Below the pieces are notes generated by a model. That model was not told the origin of the DNA and ran no database searches. It saw nothing but the letters and a program-made list of their open reading frames with translations. From assembly GCA_024642465.1 (NCBI GenBank), contig JAHEBA010000027.1, positions 1 to 36,534 on the forward strand: 36,534 nt of DNA, read 5' to 3'. A program made the translations under genes and the position numbers. Source of the DNA: Alphaproteobacteria bacterium (lineage in GTDB: Bacteria > Pseudomonadota > Alphaproteobacteria > Rhizobiales > Aestuariivirgaceae). The stretch's first letter is position 1, and every line of letters begins with the position of its first letter. Positions 15,194 through 23,258 of this stretch are shown here, one piece after another.

Positions 15194-16477
15194 CTAGCTC
15201 CTGTAGAAATACTCGACCAGGAACATCGGTATGGCCGGAATGTAGGTGCACATCAACAGCACCGTGAGCAACACCAGGATGAACCATATGTTGACCCGGG
15301 TGACGTCCCAGATGTTGGCGCGGGCGATCGAGCAAGCGGTGATCAGCACCGAGGCGACCGGCGGCGTCTGCTGGCCGATGGCGAGGTTGAGCGTCACCAC
15401 CAGCCCGAAGTGGACGGGATCGATGCCGGCCTGCACGATCAGCGGCACCACGATCGGCACCACCAGGATGATGGCGGCTGCCGAGTGCAGGAAGAAGCCG
15501 ATGACCAGGAAGAAGATGTTGAGGATGAGCAGGATGACGTACTTGTTGTCGGTGATCGACAGCATCTGGTTGGCGATTTCCTGCGGCACCTGTGCGCGGG
15601 TCAGGAAGCCGCCCACCAGCACGGATGCTGCCACCAGCACCATAACGACAGCGGTCTGCATGCCGCCGTCCAGCATGGCGTTGTAGAGCTCCTTGAGGTT
15701 GGTCTCGCGGTACCATAGTCCGATGCATATGGCGACGATCACCGCAAGGCCTGCAGCTTCGGTGGCGGTGACGAAGCCGCCGAAGATGCCGCCGAGGATG
15801 ATCACGGGCAGCAGGAAGGTCGGCAGGGCGTCGATGAAGGTTTCCCTCAGCCGCTTCAGGTTGAACGCTTCCTCGACGGGGAAGTCGTACTTCCGCGCGA
15901 AGATGTAGGCCACCAGCATCAGCCCCAGCCCGCCCAGGAAACCGGGCACGAAGCCTGCCACGAACAGCTGTTCGACGGAGGTGTCAGCCGAAGCGGCATA
16001 GAGGATCATCGGGATCGACGGCGGGATGATGACCGCCAGCGAGGCCGACGACGAGGTGACGGCAGCAGCGAACGGCGCGCTATAGCCGCGCTTCTTCATT
16101 TCCGGGATCATGATCGAGCCCATTGCGGCCACGTCGGCCACGGCGGAACCCGAGATTTCGGCGAAGAACAGCGACACGCCGATATTGACCATGGCAAGGC
16201 CGCCGCGCACGAAACCGATCAGCGCCGAGATGAAGTTGATCAGCCGGTAGGTGATGCCCGAGGCGTTCATGATGGCGCCCGCCAGCACGAACATCGGAAT
16301 GGCGATCAGCGAGAACTTGGTCGAGCCGTCGTACATGTCCAGCGCGACGGTAACGAGCGAGTTGGTGCCCTCGGTCATGAGCAGCCCGACGACGCCGGCG
16401 ATGGCCAGCGCCACCGCAATCGGCACGTTGATGCAGATGAGCGCGACGAGGACAATGAAGATGGTGAGGAGAACCAT
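15194..16477 (-). CDS. dctM: TRAP transporter large permease DctM
   Basis: From ATG 16477 (MVLLTIFIVLVALICINVPI) the product is 427 residues, the normal DctM length, with about 12 hydrophobic segments. Recognisable DctM features include FFAEISGSAVADVAAMGSIMIPEM and SSASLAVIIPPSIPMILYA. It forms the ion-coupled translocation channel in the inner membrane together with DctQ. The longer open frame upstream overlaps dctQ and is rejected. It starts 14 bp after the dctQ stop, and the crotonase-fold gene begins 10 bp after its own stop, tying transport to CoA-ester metabolism. Confidence 0.95.
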   Translation of the reverse strand: MVLLTIFIVLVALICINVPIAVALAIAGVVGLLMTEGTNSLVTVALDMYDGSTKFSLIAIPMFVLAGAIMNASGITYRLINFISALIGFVRGGLAMVNIGVSLFFAEISGSAVADVAAMGSIMIPEMKKRGYSAPFAAAVTSSSASLAVIIPPSIPMILYAASADTSVEQLFVAGFVPGFLGGLGLMLVAYIFARKYDFPVEEAFNLKRLRETFIDALPTFLLPVIILGGIFGGFVTATEAAGLAVIVAICIGLWYRETNLKELYNAMLDGGMQTAVVMVLVAASVLVGGFLTRAQVPQEIANQMLSITDNKYVILLILNIFFLVIGFFLHSAAAIILVVPIVVPLIVQAGIDPVHFGLVVTLNLAIGQQTPPVASVLITACSIARANIWDVTRVNIWFILVLLTVLLMCTYIPAIPMFLVEYFYRS

Positions 16478-16491
16478 TTGCGCGCGCGCTC

Positions 16492-16983
16492 CTAGTGTTC
16501 GGATGACTGGCCGGCGGCGATCTGCCGCCAGTAGGCCGGCAGGCTGAGCAGTTCTGCGAGAATGAACAGGATGGCGCCGACCGGAATGATCGACTGGGTC
16601 AGTTGCACCGGTACCCAGGTGAGGCTGACCAGCGTCTCGCCCTGCAGCACGTCCAGCACCCTGAAGCCCGCCCATGCCATCAGGATGAAGAAGGCGATGA
16701 CGAGAACCTCGCCGATGGCGACGAACCACATCCGTACCGGCATCGGGATCGACAGCAGCACCGCGTCGAAACCGATATGCTTGCGCCGGAGCGCGGCGAG
16801 TGCTGCGCCGTAATAGGTGATCCAGGCCAGCAGCACGGACGCCACCTCGTCATAGAACGACAGCGAAGCGCCCGACTTGCGGAAGATGACGGCGATCACG
16901 ACCAGCGCGGTCAGTGACACCATCAGCGTGATGAGGATCCATTCAAGCGTGCGGCCAAGCCCGCGGCTCAGTGCGCCGGTCAT
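16492..16983 (-). CDS. dctQ: TRAP transporter small permease DctQ
   Basis: The 163-residue protein has four hydrophobic segments (beginning WILITLMVSLTALVVIAVIF) and the DctQ-typical stretch YDEVASVLLAWITYYGAALAALRRKHI. DctQ joins DctM in the inner membrane and is needed for TRAP transport. It sits between dctP and dctM, the standard order. The 150-bp gap before it holds a stable hairpin, described separately. Confidence 0.93.
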   Translation of the reverse strand: MTGALSRGLGRTLEWILITLMVSLTALVVIAVIFRKSGASLSFYDEVASVLLAWITYYGAALAALRRKHIGFDAVLLSIPMPVRMWFVAIGEVLVIAFFILMAWAGFRVLDVLQGETLVSLTWVPVQLTQSIIPVGAILFILAELLSLPAYWRQIAAGQSSEH

Positions 16984-17087
16984 GGGTGGTCATGCCCCCT
17001 GCAGGTGATCTGGTGAAGCGGCTCCAATGAAGACCGGCGGCGTTTAATGTCGTTTAGACGGCGCAACCGGCCTTCACCACGGAGGTC

Positions 17088-17110
17088 AGGGGCAGCGCGT
17101 CGCTGCCCCT
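17088..17110 (-). other. Perfect intercistronic hairpin between dctP and dctQ
   Basis: Ten-base arms AGGGGCAGCG (17088-17097) and CGCTGCCCCT (17101-17110) are perfectly complementary around a CGT loop. It lies 23 bp downstream of the dctP stop, with no T-run. Such hairpins after binding-protein genes commonly stabilise the upstream mRNA segment or attenuate read-through, so the binding protein is made in excess over the permease. That role is inferred. Confidence 0.6.
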
Positions 17111-17133
17111 GCGGATTTCAGGTATTTGCTGCG

Positions 17134-18117
17134 TCAGGAACTGGAGCCCAGCGACAGGACCTTTTCGGTCAGTTCCTTGCCGCCTTCGACCGACGAGCCG
17201 AACTCATCGTAGACCGGCTGCGACGCCTTGATGAAGGCATCCTTGTCGGCTTCGTTGACGGAAATGCCGCCCGCCTTCAGCTTCTCCAGCAGGTCGGTTT
17301 CAAGCCGCGCGGCTTCCTCGTACACGTAGGCTTGCGTGTCCTTCGCCACTTCCTGAAGCGTCTTCTGGACGTCTTCCGGCAGTTTGGCGAACTCGGAGTC
17401 CGACACCAGCACGTAGGCCGGGGTGTAGACGTGGCCGGTGATCGACAGGTACTTCTGCACTTCCTGGAACTTGGCGGACCAGATCTGTGCATACGGGTTT
17501 TCCTGGCCGTCCATCACGCCGGTCTGCAGCGCGGTGAACACGTCGGAAAACGCCATCGGCGTCGGGTTGGCGCCATAGAGCTGGAACATCTTCACCCGCC
17601 ACTCGCCCTTCGGCGTGCGCAGCTTCAGGCCGGCCAGGTCCTCAGGCTTGTTGATCGGACGGGTGTTGTTGGTGATGTGACGGAAGCCGTTTTCCCAGTA
17701 GGCGAGAATGCGGTAGCCCTTCGACTGCGCTGCCTTCTGGAAGGTATCGCCCATCTCGGCCTCGACCCGCATCATGTGGTCGCGATCCTTGATGATGTAC
17801 GGCATTTCGAACACGCCGAATTCCGGCGAAATCGACGACATCACCGAAGAGGGCAGGGCAAACTGCACCTGGCCCAGCTTCAGCTTCTGCAGCAGCTCGC
17901 GGTCATTGCCCAGCTGCGATGAGCCGAACACCTGCACCTCTGCCTTGTCGCCGAGCTTTTCGTTGGCGCGCTTGGCGAACTCGTCTGCGGAAGCGGAAAA
18001 CAGCGAGCCGGGGTTGCCGACGTGGCCGAATTTCAGGATCAGCTTTTCCGCCTGGGCCGCGGTGGCCATGGCGGTCAGTGCTGCAGAAAAGGCAAGCGCC
18101 TTTATAAGGTTTTTCAT
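17134..18117 (-). CDS. dctP: TRAP transporter solute-binding protein DctP
   Basis: The 327-residue precursor has a Sec signal peptide (MKNLIKALAFSAALTAMATA, cleaved after AQA). The DctP fold follows: LILKFGHVGNPGS at the start, the carboxylate-binding arginine region GLKLRTPKGEWRVKMF, and NPTPMAFSDVFTALQTGVMDGQENP, which is diagnostic for the family. It binds an organic acid in the periplasm and hands it to DctQM. A strong ribosome site, GGGAGGA, precedes the ATG. It follows the class V aminotransferase gene by 36 bp. Ligand unknown; its partners suggest a hydroxy-, keto- or amino-substituted acid. Confidence 0.95.
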   Translation of the reverse strand: MKNLIKALAFSAALTAMATAAQAEKLILKFGHVGNPGSLFSASADEFAKRANEKLGDKAEVQVFGSSQLGNDRELLQKLKLGQVQFALPSSVMSSISPEFGVFEMPYIIKDRDHMMRVEAEMGDTFQKAAQSKGYRILAYWENGFRHITNNTRPINKPEDLAGLKLRTPKGEWRVKMFQLYGANPTPMAFSDVFTALQTGVMDGQENPYAQIWSAKFQEVQKYLSITGHVYTPAYVLVSDSEFAKLPEDVQKTLQEVAKDTQAYVYEEAARLETDLLEKLKAGGISVNEADKDAFIKASQPVYDEFGSSVEGGKELTEKVLSLGSSS

Positions 18118-18153
18118 GTTTATTCCTCCCAGAATTTGAAGCAGTTCAACTCC

Positions 18154-19350
18154 TTATTCAGCGGCAACGGCGCTGCTTTCACCCGCCGCTGAAGCCTTCA
18201 GATAATCCATTGCGCGCTGCGCGCCGCCCGCCTGGTGCGGCACGCCCGCCACGGCCAGGCCCATTTCGACGCCGGACAGCGTGCCCATGAGCATGAGGTC
18301 GTTGAAATCGCCCAGGTGGCCGATACGGAACACCTTGCCCGCCAGTCGCGACAGGCCGTTGCCGAGCGACATGTCGAAGTGCTTCAGCACCGTGGCGCGG
18401 AACTCATCTGCATTGTGGCCCTCGGGCAGCATCACGGCAGTCAGCACGTGCGAATAATCGCGCGGCTCGTTGCACAGCACCTCGAGGCCCCATGCCTGAA
18501 CCGCGCGCCGGGTGGCTTCCGAGTGGCGCTTGTGACGGGCGAACACATTGTCGAGGCCTTCCTCGTGCAGCATGTCGATGGCCTCGGCCAGCCCGTAGAG
18601 CAGGTTGGTGGCGGGCGTATAGGGGAAATAGCCGGTCTTGTTGGGGCCGATCATCTCGTCCCAGGCCCAGTACGACTTCGGCAGCTTGGCCGACTTTGAA
18701 GCGTCGAGCGCCTTTTCCGAAATCGCGTTGAACGACAGGCCGGGCGGCAGCATCAGGCCCTTCTGCGAGCCGGAGACGGTCACGTCCACGCCCCACTCGT
18801 CGTGCCGGTAGTCGATCGAGGCCAGCGACGAAATGGTGTCGACCATCAGCAGCGCCGGGTGGCTGGCATCGTCCATCGCCTTGCGCACCTCGTTGATGCA
18901 CGAGGTGGCGCCGGTCGAGGTTTCGTTGTGCACCACGCAGACGGCCTTGATCTCGTGCGCCTTGTCGTCATCCAGCGCCTCGCCGATCTTGTCCGGCAGC
19001 GCGCCGCGGCGCCAGTCGGTCTCGATGAGGATCGGCTCCAGCCCCAGCCGGCGGGCCAGCTTGCACCACAGCGAGGCGAAGTGGCCGGTCTCGCACATCA
19101 GGATCTTGTCGCCCGGCGACAGCGTGTTGACGAGGGCTGCTTCCCACGCGCCGGTGCCGGAGGCGGGATAGATGATCACATGACTCTTCGTCTTGAAGAT
19201 CGTCTTCATGCCGTCGAGGCACTTGGCGCCGATCTTGCCAAACTTCGGCCCGCGATGGTCGATGGTGGGATAATCCATCGCGCGCAGGATCCGGTCCGGC
19301 ACGTTGGACGGGCCCGGAATCTGCAGGAAATGGCGGCCTGCCTTGTGCAT
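18154..19350 (-). CDS. Class V PLP aminotransferase, glyoxylate-type (serine- or aspartate-glyoxylate aminotransferase-like)
   Basis: The 398-residue enzyme shows the alanine/serine-glyoxylate aminotransferase signature: IPGPSNVPDRILRAM, PTIDHRGP, the phosphate-binding YPASGTGAWEAALVN, HNETSTGATS, LMVDTISSLASID, and PLP lysine Lys197 in SGSQKGLMLPPG. Such enzymes transfer an amino group from serine, alanine or aspartate to glyoxylate, giving glycine. It is the first gene of the long minus-strand operon and faces a 2-hydroxyacid dehydrogenase. That dehydrogenase could supply glyoxylate from glycolate, which would make the pair a sensible glycolate-to-glycine route. The amino donor cannot be decided; the beta-hydroxyaspartate-cycle enzyme BhcA is a related alternative, but bhcBCD are absent. 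Confidence 0.88.
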   Translation of the reverse strand: MHKAGRHFLQIPGPSNVPDRILRAMDYPTIDHRGPKFGKIGAKCLDGMKTIFKTKSHVIIYPASGTGAWEAALVNTLSPGDKILMCETGHFASLWCKLARRLGLEPILIETDWRRGALPDKIGEALDDDKAHEIKAVCVVHNETSTGATSCINEVRKAMDDASHPALLMVDTISSLASIDYRHDEWGVDVTVSGSQKGLMLPPGLSFNAISEKALDASKSAKLPKSYWAWDEMIGPNKTGYFPYTPATNLLYGLAEAIDMLHEEGLDNVFARHKRHSEATRRAVQAWGLEVLCNEPRDYSHVLTAVMLPEGHNADEFRATVLKHFDMSLGNGLSRLAGKVFRIGHLGDFNDLMLMGTLSGVEMGLAVAGVPHQAGGAQRAMDYLKASAAGESSAVAAE

Positions 19351-19420
19351 GTGAGAAGTCCTTCCCGGTATATTGTCGGGCGGTGGAAGAGCCTCTGCCG
19401 CACCCTTGCCCGCGCCTGCT

Positions 19421-19451
19421 TTTGAGTATACTTAATTTTGCATTCAAAATT
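19421..19451. promoter_or_regulatory. Candidate GntR operator(s) in the divergent promoter
   Basis: The 118-bp gap between the aminotransferase and flavoprotein genes contains two inverted repeats. AGTATACT at 19425-19432 extends to a 14-bp near-palindrome, TTGAGTATACTTAA (19422-19435, one mismatched pair). AATTTTG-CATT-CAAAATT (19434-19451) has perfect 7-bp arms. GTATAC-centred palindromes are typical of FCD-type GntR regulators such as the one encoded downstream of the flavoprotein gene. It is the only strongly AT-rich patch here and probably covers both promoters. Confidence 0.5.
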
Positions 19452-19468
19452 ATGTCAAGGCGATTCTG

Positions 19469-22378
19469 GTGTCGAGCGTTGCATTGTCCAATCTTTCCCG
19501 CCGATTGAGAGACGGCGTTCGGGGCGCTGTGCTGGATGACGTGTTCTCGCGCGGCCGCTATGCCACGGACGCCTCGATATACCAGATCATGCCGCGCGCT
19601 GTAGTGGTGCCTGAAACGGCGGATGACGTGAGAAGCGTCATCGCCATTGCACGCGAAGAGGGCGCAACCGTGCTGCCGCGCGGCGGCGGTACTTCGCAAT
19701 GCGGCCAGACGGTGAACGACTCTATTGTCATCGACACCACCAAACACCTCAACAGGCTGCTTGAACTGGACGTGGAGAACCGCACTTGCCTGGTCGAACC
19801 GGGCATCGTGCTGGATGAACTGAACCGGCGGTTGAAACCGCACGGGCTGTGGTTCCCGGTGGACGTATCCACCGCCTCGCGCGCCACCATCGGCGGCATG
19901 GCCGGCAACAATTCCTGCGGCGGCCGGTCGATCCGCTACGGCATGATGCGCGACAACGTGCTGGCCATCGATGCGGTGCTGGCGGACGGCACGGAAGCAA
20001 CGTTCGGCACGCTGGAGCAGGGCGGCAGGCTGCCCGGCTTCGTCGATGGCCTGCTCAAGCTGGGCGAGCGCGAGCAGCAAGAGATTGCCGCTCGGTTCCC
20101 GAAGGTGATGCGCCGTGTGGGCGGCTACAATATCGACGCGTTGGTGCCCAACGGCAAGGCGATCAACCTGTCGTCGCTGCTGGTGGGCTCGGAAGGCACG
20201 CTTGCCTGGTCGAACCGGCTCAAGTTGAAGCTGTCGCCGCTGCCGGCCCGCAAGGCCATGGGCGTGTGCCACTTCCCCACATTCCATGCGGCCATGGACG
20301 CCGCCCAGCATATCGTCAAGCTGGACCCGGTGGCGGTGGAACTGGTCGACAGGACGATGATCGAGTTGGCCCGCGACATCTCCATCTTCCGCCCGACCAT
20401 CGAGAAGGTGGTGCGCGGCGAGCCGGATGCGCTGTTGCTGGTGGACTTCGCCGAGGACGACTGGGAAGAGAACCTGGCGCGCCTCAAGCGTCTGCACGAG
20501 GTGATCGGCGATCTTGGCTTCGACTGGTCGCGCTCCGGCAAGCACTTCGGCGGCGTGGTCGAGGTCAACGATCCGAAGCTGCAGACTGACCTGGCCGAGG
20601 TGAGGAAGTCCGGCCTCAACATCATGATGTCAATGCGCGCCGAAGGTAAGCCCGTCTCGGTGGTGGAAGACTGCGCGGTGGAACTTAAGGATCTTGCCGC
20701 CTATACGGCTAGTCTGACCGAAATCTTCGAGAAGCACGGCAGCCGCGGCACCTGGTATGCCCACGCCTCGGTCGGCTGCCTGCACGTGCGGCCTGTGCTC
20801 AACCTCAAGCTCGACACCGACGTGAAGAAGCTGCGCGCCATTGCGGAAGAGGCGTTCGAACTGGTGCGCAAGTACGAGGGGTCGCACTCGGGCGAACATG
20901 GGGACGGCATCGTGCGCTCGGAATTCAACGAGGTGATGTTCGGCCCGCGCATGATGGAGAACTTCCGGCAAGTGAAGCGTGCCTTCGACTCCGCCGGGGT
21001 GTTCAACCCCGGCAAGGTGGTCGATGCGCCAAAGATGGACGACCGCGCGCTGTTCCGCTTCAAGCCGGACTACAAGGTGACGGAGTTCGATGCAGCACTT
21101 GACTGGTCGGGATGGCCGGGGGCTGCCGGTGGTTTCCAGGGCGCGGTGGAGATGTGCAACAACAACGGCGCCTGCCGGAAGCTCTCCGGCGGCGCCATGT
21201 GCCCCAGCTACCGGGTCACGAAGGACGAGCAGCACCTGACCCGCGGCCGGGCCAACTCGCTGCGGCTGGCGATCTCTGGCCAGCTTGGCCCAGATGCACT
21301 TACCAGCGACGCCATGGCCGAGGCCATGAAGCTGTGCGTGGGCTGCAAGGCGTGCAAGCGCGAATGCCCCACCGGCGTGGACATGGCGCGCATGAAGATC
21401 GAGGTGGCCGCACAACGGGCGGGCAGAACGGGCTTGAGCTTGCGCGACCGGCTGGTGGCTCACCTGCCGCGCTATGCGCCGCTGGCGGCAAGGCTGCCGT
21501 GGCTCGCCAACCTGCGCGACACGGTGCCGGGGCTGGCGGCCTTGAGTGAGATGGTTGCCGGGCTGTCGAAGCATCGTACGCTGCCGAAGTGGCGCGCGGA
21601 CGTGTACCGGCACGGCGAGCAGTTCGGTCCCGAGAACGGTGACCCGGTGATCCTGTTCGGCGACACGTTCAACACCTGGCACGAGGCGGAGAACCTGCGC
21701 GCGGCCCGCACCGTGTTGGCGGCGGGCGGTTTCCGGGTGCACTCGCCGCTTCCCCGTGGCGAGACGCGGCCACCCTGCTGCGGCCGCACATACCTTGCTG
21801 CCGGTCTGGTCGATGAGGCGCGCAAGGAAGCCCGGCGGCTGATCGCCGCTTACCTGCCCTTTGTCCGGGCAGGCGCGAAGATCGTCGGGCTGGAACCGTC
21901 CTGCCTGCTCACCCTGCGCGATGAGCTGACGGCAATGAAGCTGGGAGCCGAGGCTGATGAGATCGCCGGCGCGGCGATGATGTTCGAGGAGTTCGTGGTC
22001 GCGCACTCGGACCGGTTCAGATTCAAGCCGGTCGAGCGCAAGGCGCTGCTGCACGGCCACTGCCACCAGAAGGCGCACAACGTGATGGGCTCGGTCGCCG
22101 GCGCACTCAAGCTGGTGCCGGGGCTTGAGGTGGAGACGGTGGAAAGCTCGTGCTGCGGCATGGCAGGCGCCCTCGGTTACCAGGCCGAGACCTACGAGGT
22201 CTCGAAAGCCATGGGAGAACTTAGCCTTCTGCCTGCTGTCCGTGCGGCAGAATCTGCTACAATGATCGTGGCCGATGGCACTTCGTGCCGTCACCAGATT
22301 GCAGACGGGGCAGGACGCGACGCCATTCACGTGGCCCGCGTGCTGGAAATGGCGCTGGCAGAGGGAGGCGCGTCATGA
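19469..22378 (+). CDS. Fused FAD-binding / Fe-S 2-hydroxyacid dehydrogenase (GlcD-GlcF or YdiJ type)
   Basis: The 969-residue protein joins two units. The first is an FAD-binding type 4 flavoprotein: the phosphate loop LPRGGGTSQCGQ at about 70-80, IGGMAGNNSCGGRSIRYG, and HSGEHGDGIVRSE in the lactate-oxidase C domain. The second, from about residue 560, is an iron-sulfur and CCG-domain unit: CNNNGAC...MCPSYR, CVGCKACKRECPTG at about 624-637, then PPCCGRTY and SSCCGMAG. Such fusions oxidise D-2-hydroxyacids (D-lactate, glycolate, D-2-hydroxyglutarate) and pass electrons to a membrane quinone or cytochrome pool. It starts at GTG with AAGGCGA upstream and overlaps the GntR gene by ATGA. It diverges from the aminotransferase-TRAP operon. 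The substrate is not fixed by sequence. Confidence 0.9.
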   Translation: MSSVALSNLSRRLRDGVRGAVLDDVFSRGRYATDASIYQIMPRAVVVPETADDVRSVIAIAREEGATVLPRGGGTSQCGQTVNDSIVIDTTKHLNRLLELDVENRTCLVEPGIVLDELNRRLKPHGLWFPVDVSTASRATIGGMAGNNSCGGRSIRYGMMRDNVLAIDAVLADGTEATFGTLEQGGRLPGFVDGLLKLGEREQQEIAARFPKVMRRVGGYNIDALVPNGKAINLSSLLVGSEGTLAWSNRLKLKLSPLPARKAMGVCHFPTFHAAMDAAQHIVKLDPVAVELVDRTMIELARDISIFRPTIEKVVRGEPDALLLVDFAEDDWEENLARLKRLHEVIGDLGFDWSRSGKHFGGVVEVNDPKLQTDLAEVRKSGLNIMMSMRAEGKPVSVVEDCAVELKDLAAYTASLTEIFEKHGSRGTWYAHASVGCLHVRPVLNLKLDTDVKKLRAIAEEAFELVRKYEGSHSGEHGDGIVRSEFNEVMFGPRMMENFRQVKRAFDSAGVFNPGKVVDAPKMDDRALFRFKPDYKVTEFDAALDWSGWPGAAGGFQGAVEMCNNNGACRKLSGGAMCPSYRVTKDEQHLTRGRANSLRLAISGQLGPDALTSDAMAEAMKLCVGCKACKRECPTGVDMARMKIEVAAQRAGRTGLSLRDRLVAHLPRYAPLAARLPWLANLRDTVPGLAALSEMVAGLSKHRTLPKWRADVYRHGEQFGPENGDPVILFGDTFNTWHEAENLRAARTVLAAGGFRVHSPLPRGETRPPCCGRTYLAAGLVDEARKEARRLIAAYLPFVRAGAKIVGLEPSCLLTLRDELTAMKLGAEADEIAGAAMMFEEFVVAHSDRFRFKPVERKALLHGHCHQKAHNVMGSVAGALKLVPGLEVETVESSCCGMAGALGYQAETYEVSKAMGELSLLPAVRAAESATMIVADGTSCRHQIADGAGRDAIHVARVLEMALAEGGAS

Positions 22379-23046
22379 ATGTTCGCATGGATGCACCGAT
22401 CATCCGCCGCTCGCTGCACGACGAACTGGTCGAGCGGCTGCAGCGGCTCATCATCGAGGGCGAGCTGACGCCCGGCGAGAAGGTGCCCGAGAAGGAGCTG
22501 TGCGAGCGGTTCAACGTGTCGCGCACGCCGATGCGGGAAGCGCTCAAGGTTCTGGCCAATGCCGGCCTCGTCACGCTGACGCCCAACCGTGGTGCGTCGG
22601 TGACGGCTGTGACCGTCGACGACCTGCAGGAAGTGTTCCCGGTGATGGGCGCACTGGAGGCGCTATCGGGCGAACTGGCCTGCGAGAAGATTACCGGGCA
22701 GGAACTGGCGCAGGTGCGCGCCCTGCACGAGGAGATGGTAGGGCACTACAAGGCGCAGCGCCTGCCGGAATATTTCAAGACCAACGAGGCCATCCATCTG
22801 GCTATTCTGAACGCTGCCCGCAACGACACGCTGGCCGCCCAGCACCAGATGCTGTCGGCGCGGGTTCGGCGCGCGCGCTACCTTGCCAACATGACCCGCG
22901 AACGCTGGGACAAGGCGGTGGCCGAGCACGAAGACATTCTGGCCGCCCTTGAGGCCCGCGATGGCCCCAAGCTGGGCAAGATCCTCGAGAAGCACCTTAA
23001 GAACAAGCTCGAGACCGTGTCCGAATGGCTGAAGGCCAACGGGTAG
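22375..23046 (+). CDS. GntR family regulator, FCD (FadR-type) subfamily
   Basis: From ATG 22375, overlapping the flavoprotein stop (ATGA) and preceded by GAGGGAGG, the product is 223 residues. The N-terminal winged helix is typical GntR: LHDELVERLQRLIIEGELTPG, EKELCERFNVSRTPMREALKVL, GLVTLTPNRGASV. The C-terminal FCD domain has the metal or ligand histidine pattern (NEAIHLAI, ARYLANMTRERWDKAVAEHEDIL, LEKHLKNKL). FCD regulators usually sense organic acids and repress nearby catabolic genes. It most likely controls the divergent region at 19351-19468, and so both the flavoprotein and the long minus-strand operon. Confidence 0.92.
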   Translation: MNVRMDAPIIRRSLHDELVERLQRLIIEGELTPGEKVPEKELCERFNVSRTPMREALKVLANAGLVTLTPNRGASVTAVTVDDLQEVFPVMGALEALSGELACEKITGQELAQVRALHEEMVGHYKAQRLPEYFKTNEAIHLAILNAARNDTLAAQHQMLSARVRRARYLANMTRERWDKAVAEHEDILAALEARDGPKLGKILEKHLKNKLETVSEWLKANG

Positions 23047-23062
23047 GAACTTCATTCCTTTT

Positions 23063-23135
23063 GTCATTCCCAGCCTTGTGCCGGGAATCCAGATGGTGCA
23101 CTGGCCTGGATCCCCGGGACAAGCCCGGGGATGAC
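23063..23135. repeat. Palindromic intergenic repeat with GTCATTCCC / GGGGATGAC ends
   Basis: This 73-bp element starts with GTCATTCCC, ends with GGGGATGAC, and contains GGAATCCAG and CTGGATCCCC in inverted order plus the palindrome CCCCGGGACAAGCCCGGGG. That makes two hairpins inside a larger inverted repeat. Elements of this appearance are dispersed in intergenic regions of many Rhizobiales. It lies between the convergent GntR and paaE genes and may act as a bidirectional mRNA-end structure. Confidence 0.7.
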
Positions 23136-23170
23136 AGTCGAGCAAGGGCTGCAGCTATCACCAACTGCTT

Positions 23171-23191
23171 CCCTCGGGCTTGACCCGAGGG
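23171..23191. repeat. Perfect hairpin CCCTCGGG-CTTGA-CCCGAGGG
   Basis: Eight-base perfect arms around a 5-nt loop, in the same convergent gap as the larger palindromic element. It shares its CTCGGG/CCCGAG core with the two copies of the 36-bp repeat at 23211 and 28778. It probably belongs to the same repeat class and may help terminate the two converging transcripts. Confidence 0.6.
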
Positions 23192-23210
23192 TCCACCTGT
23201 CGTGTCTGGG

Positions 23211-23246
23211 TCCTCGGGTCGCGGCTTTGCCTTGCCCGAGGAAGGC
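23211..23246. repeat. 36-bp dispersed repeat, copy 1
   Basis: It begins TCCTCGGGTCGCGG and ends GCCTTGCCCGAGGAAGGC. Arms CCTCGGG (23212-23218) and CCCGAGG (23235-23241) form a stem with a 16-nt loop. It matches copy 2 at 28778-28813 at 33 of 36 positions by eye. It ends 12 bp before the paaE stop. Confidence 0.7.
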
Positions 23247-23258
23247 AGATTGAAATGG

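Noticed and set aside
14120..15718. Plus-strand open frame of 532 codons opposite the CoA-transferase, crotonase-fold and dctM genes
   Set aside because: Its composition is dominated by His, Asp, Gln and Arg, with no recognisable fold, and the opposite strand encodes intact genes.
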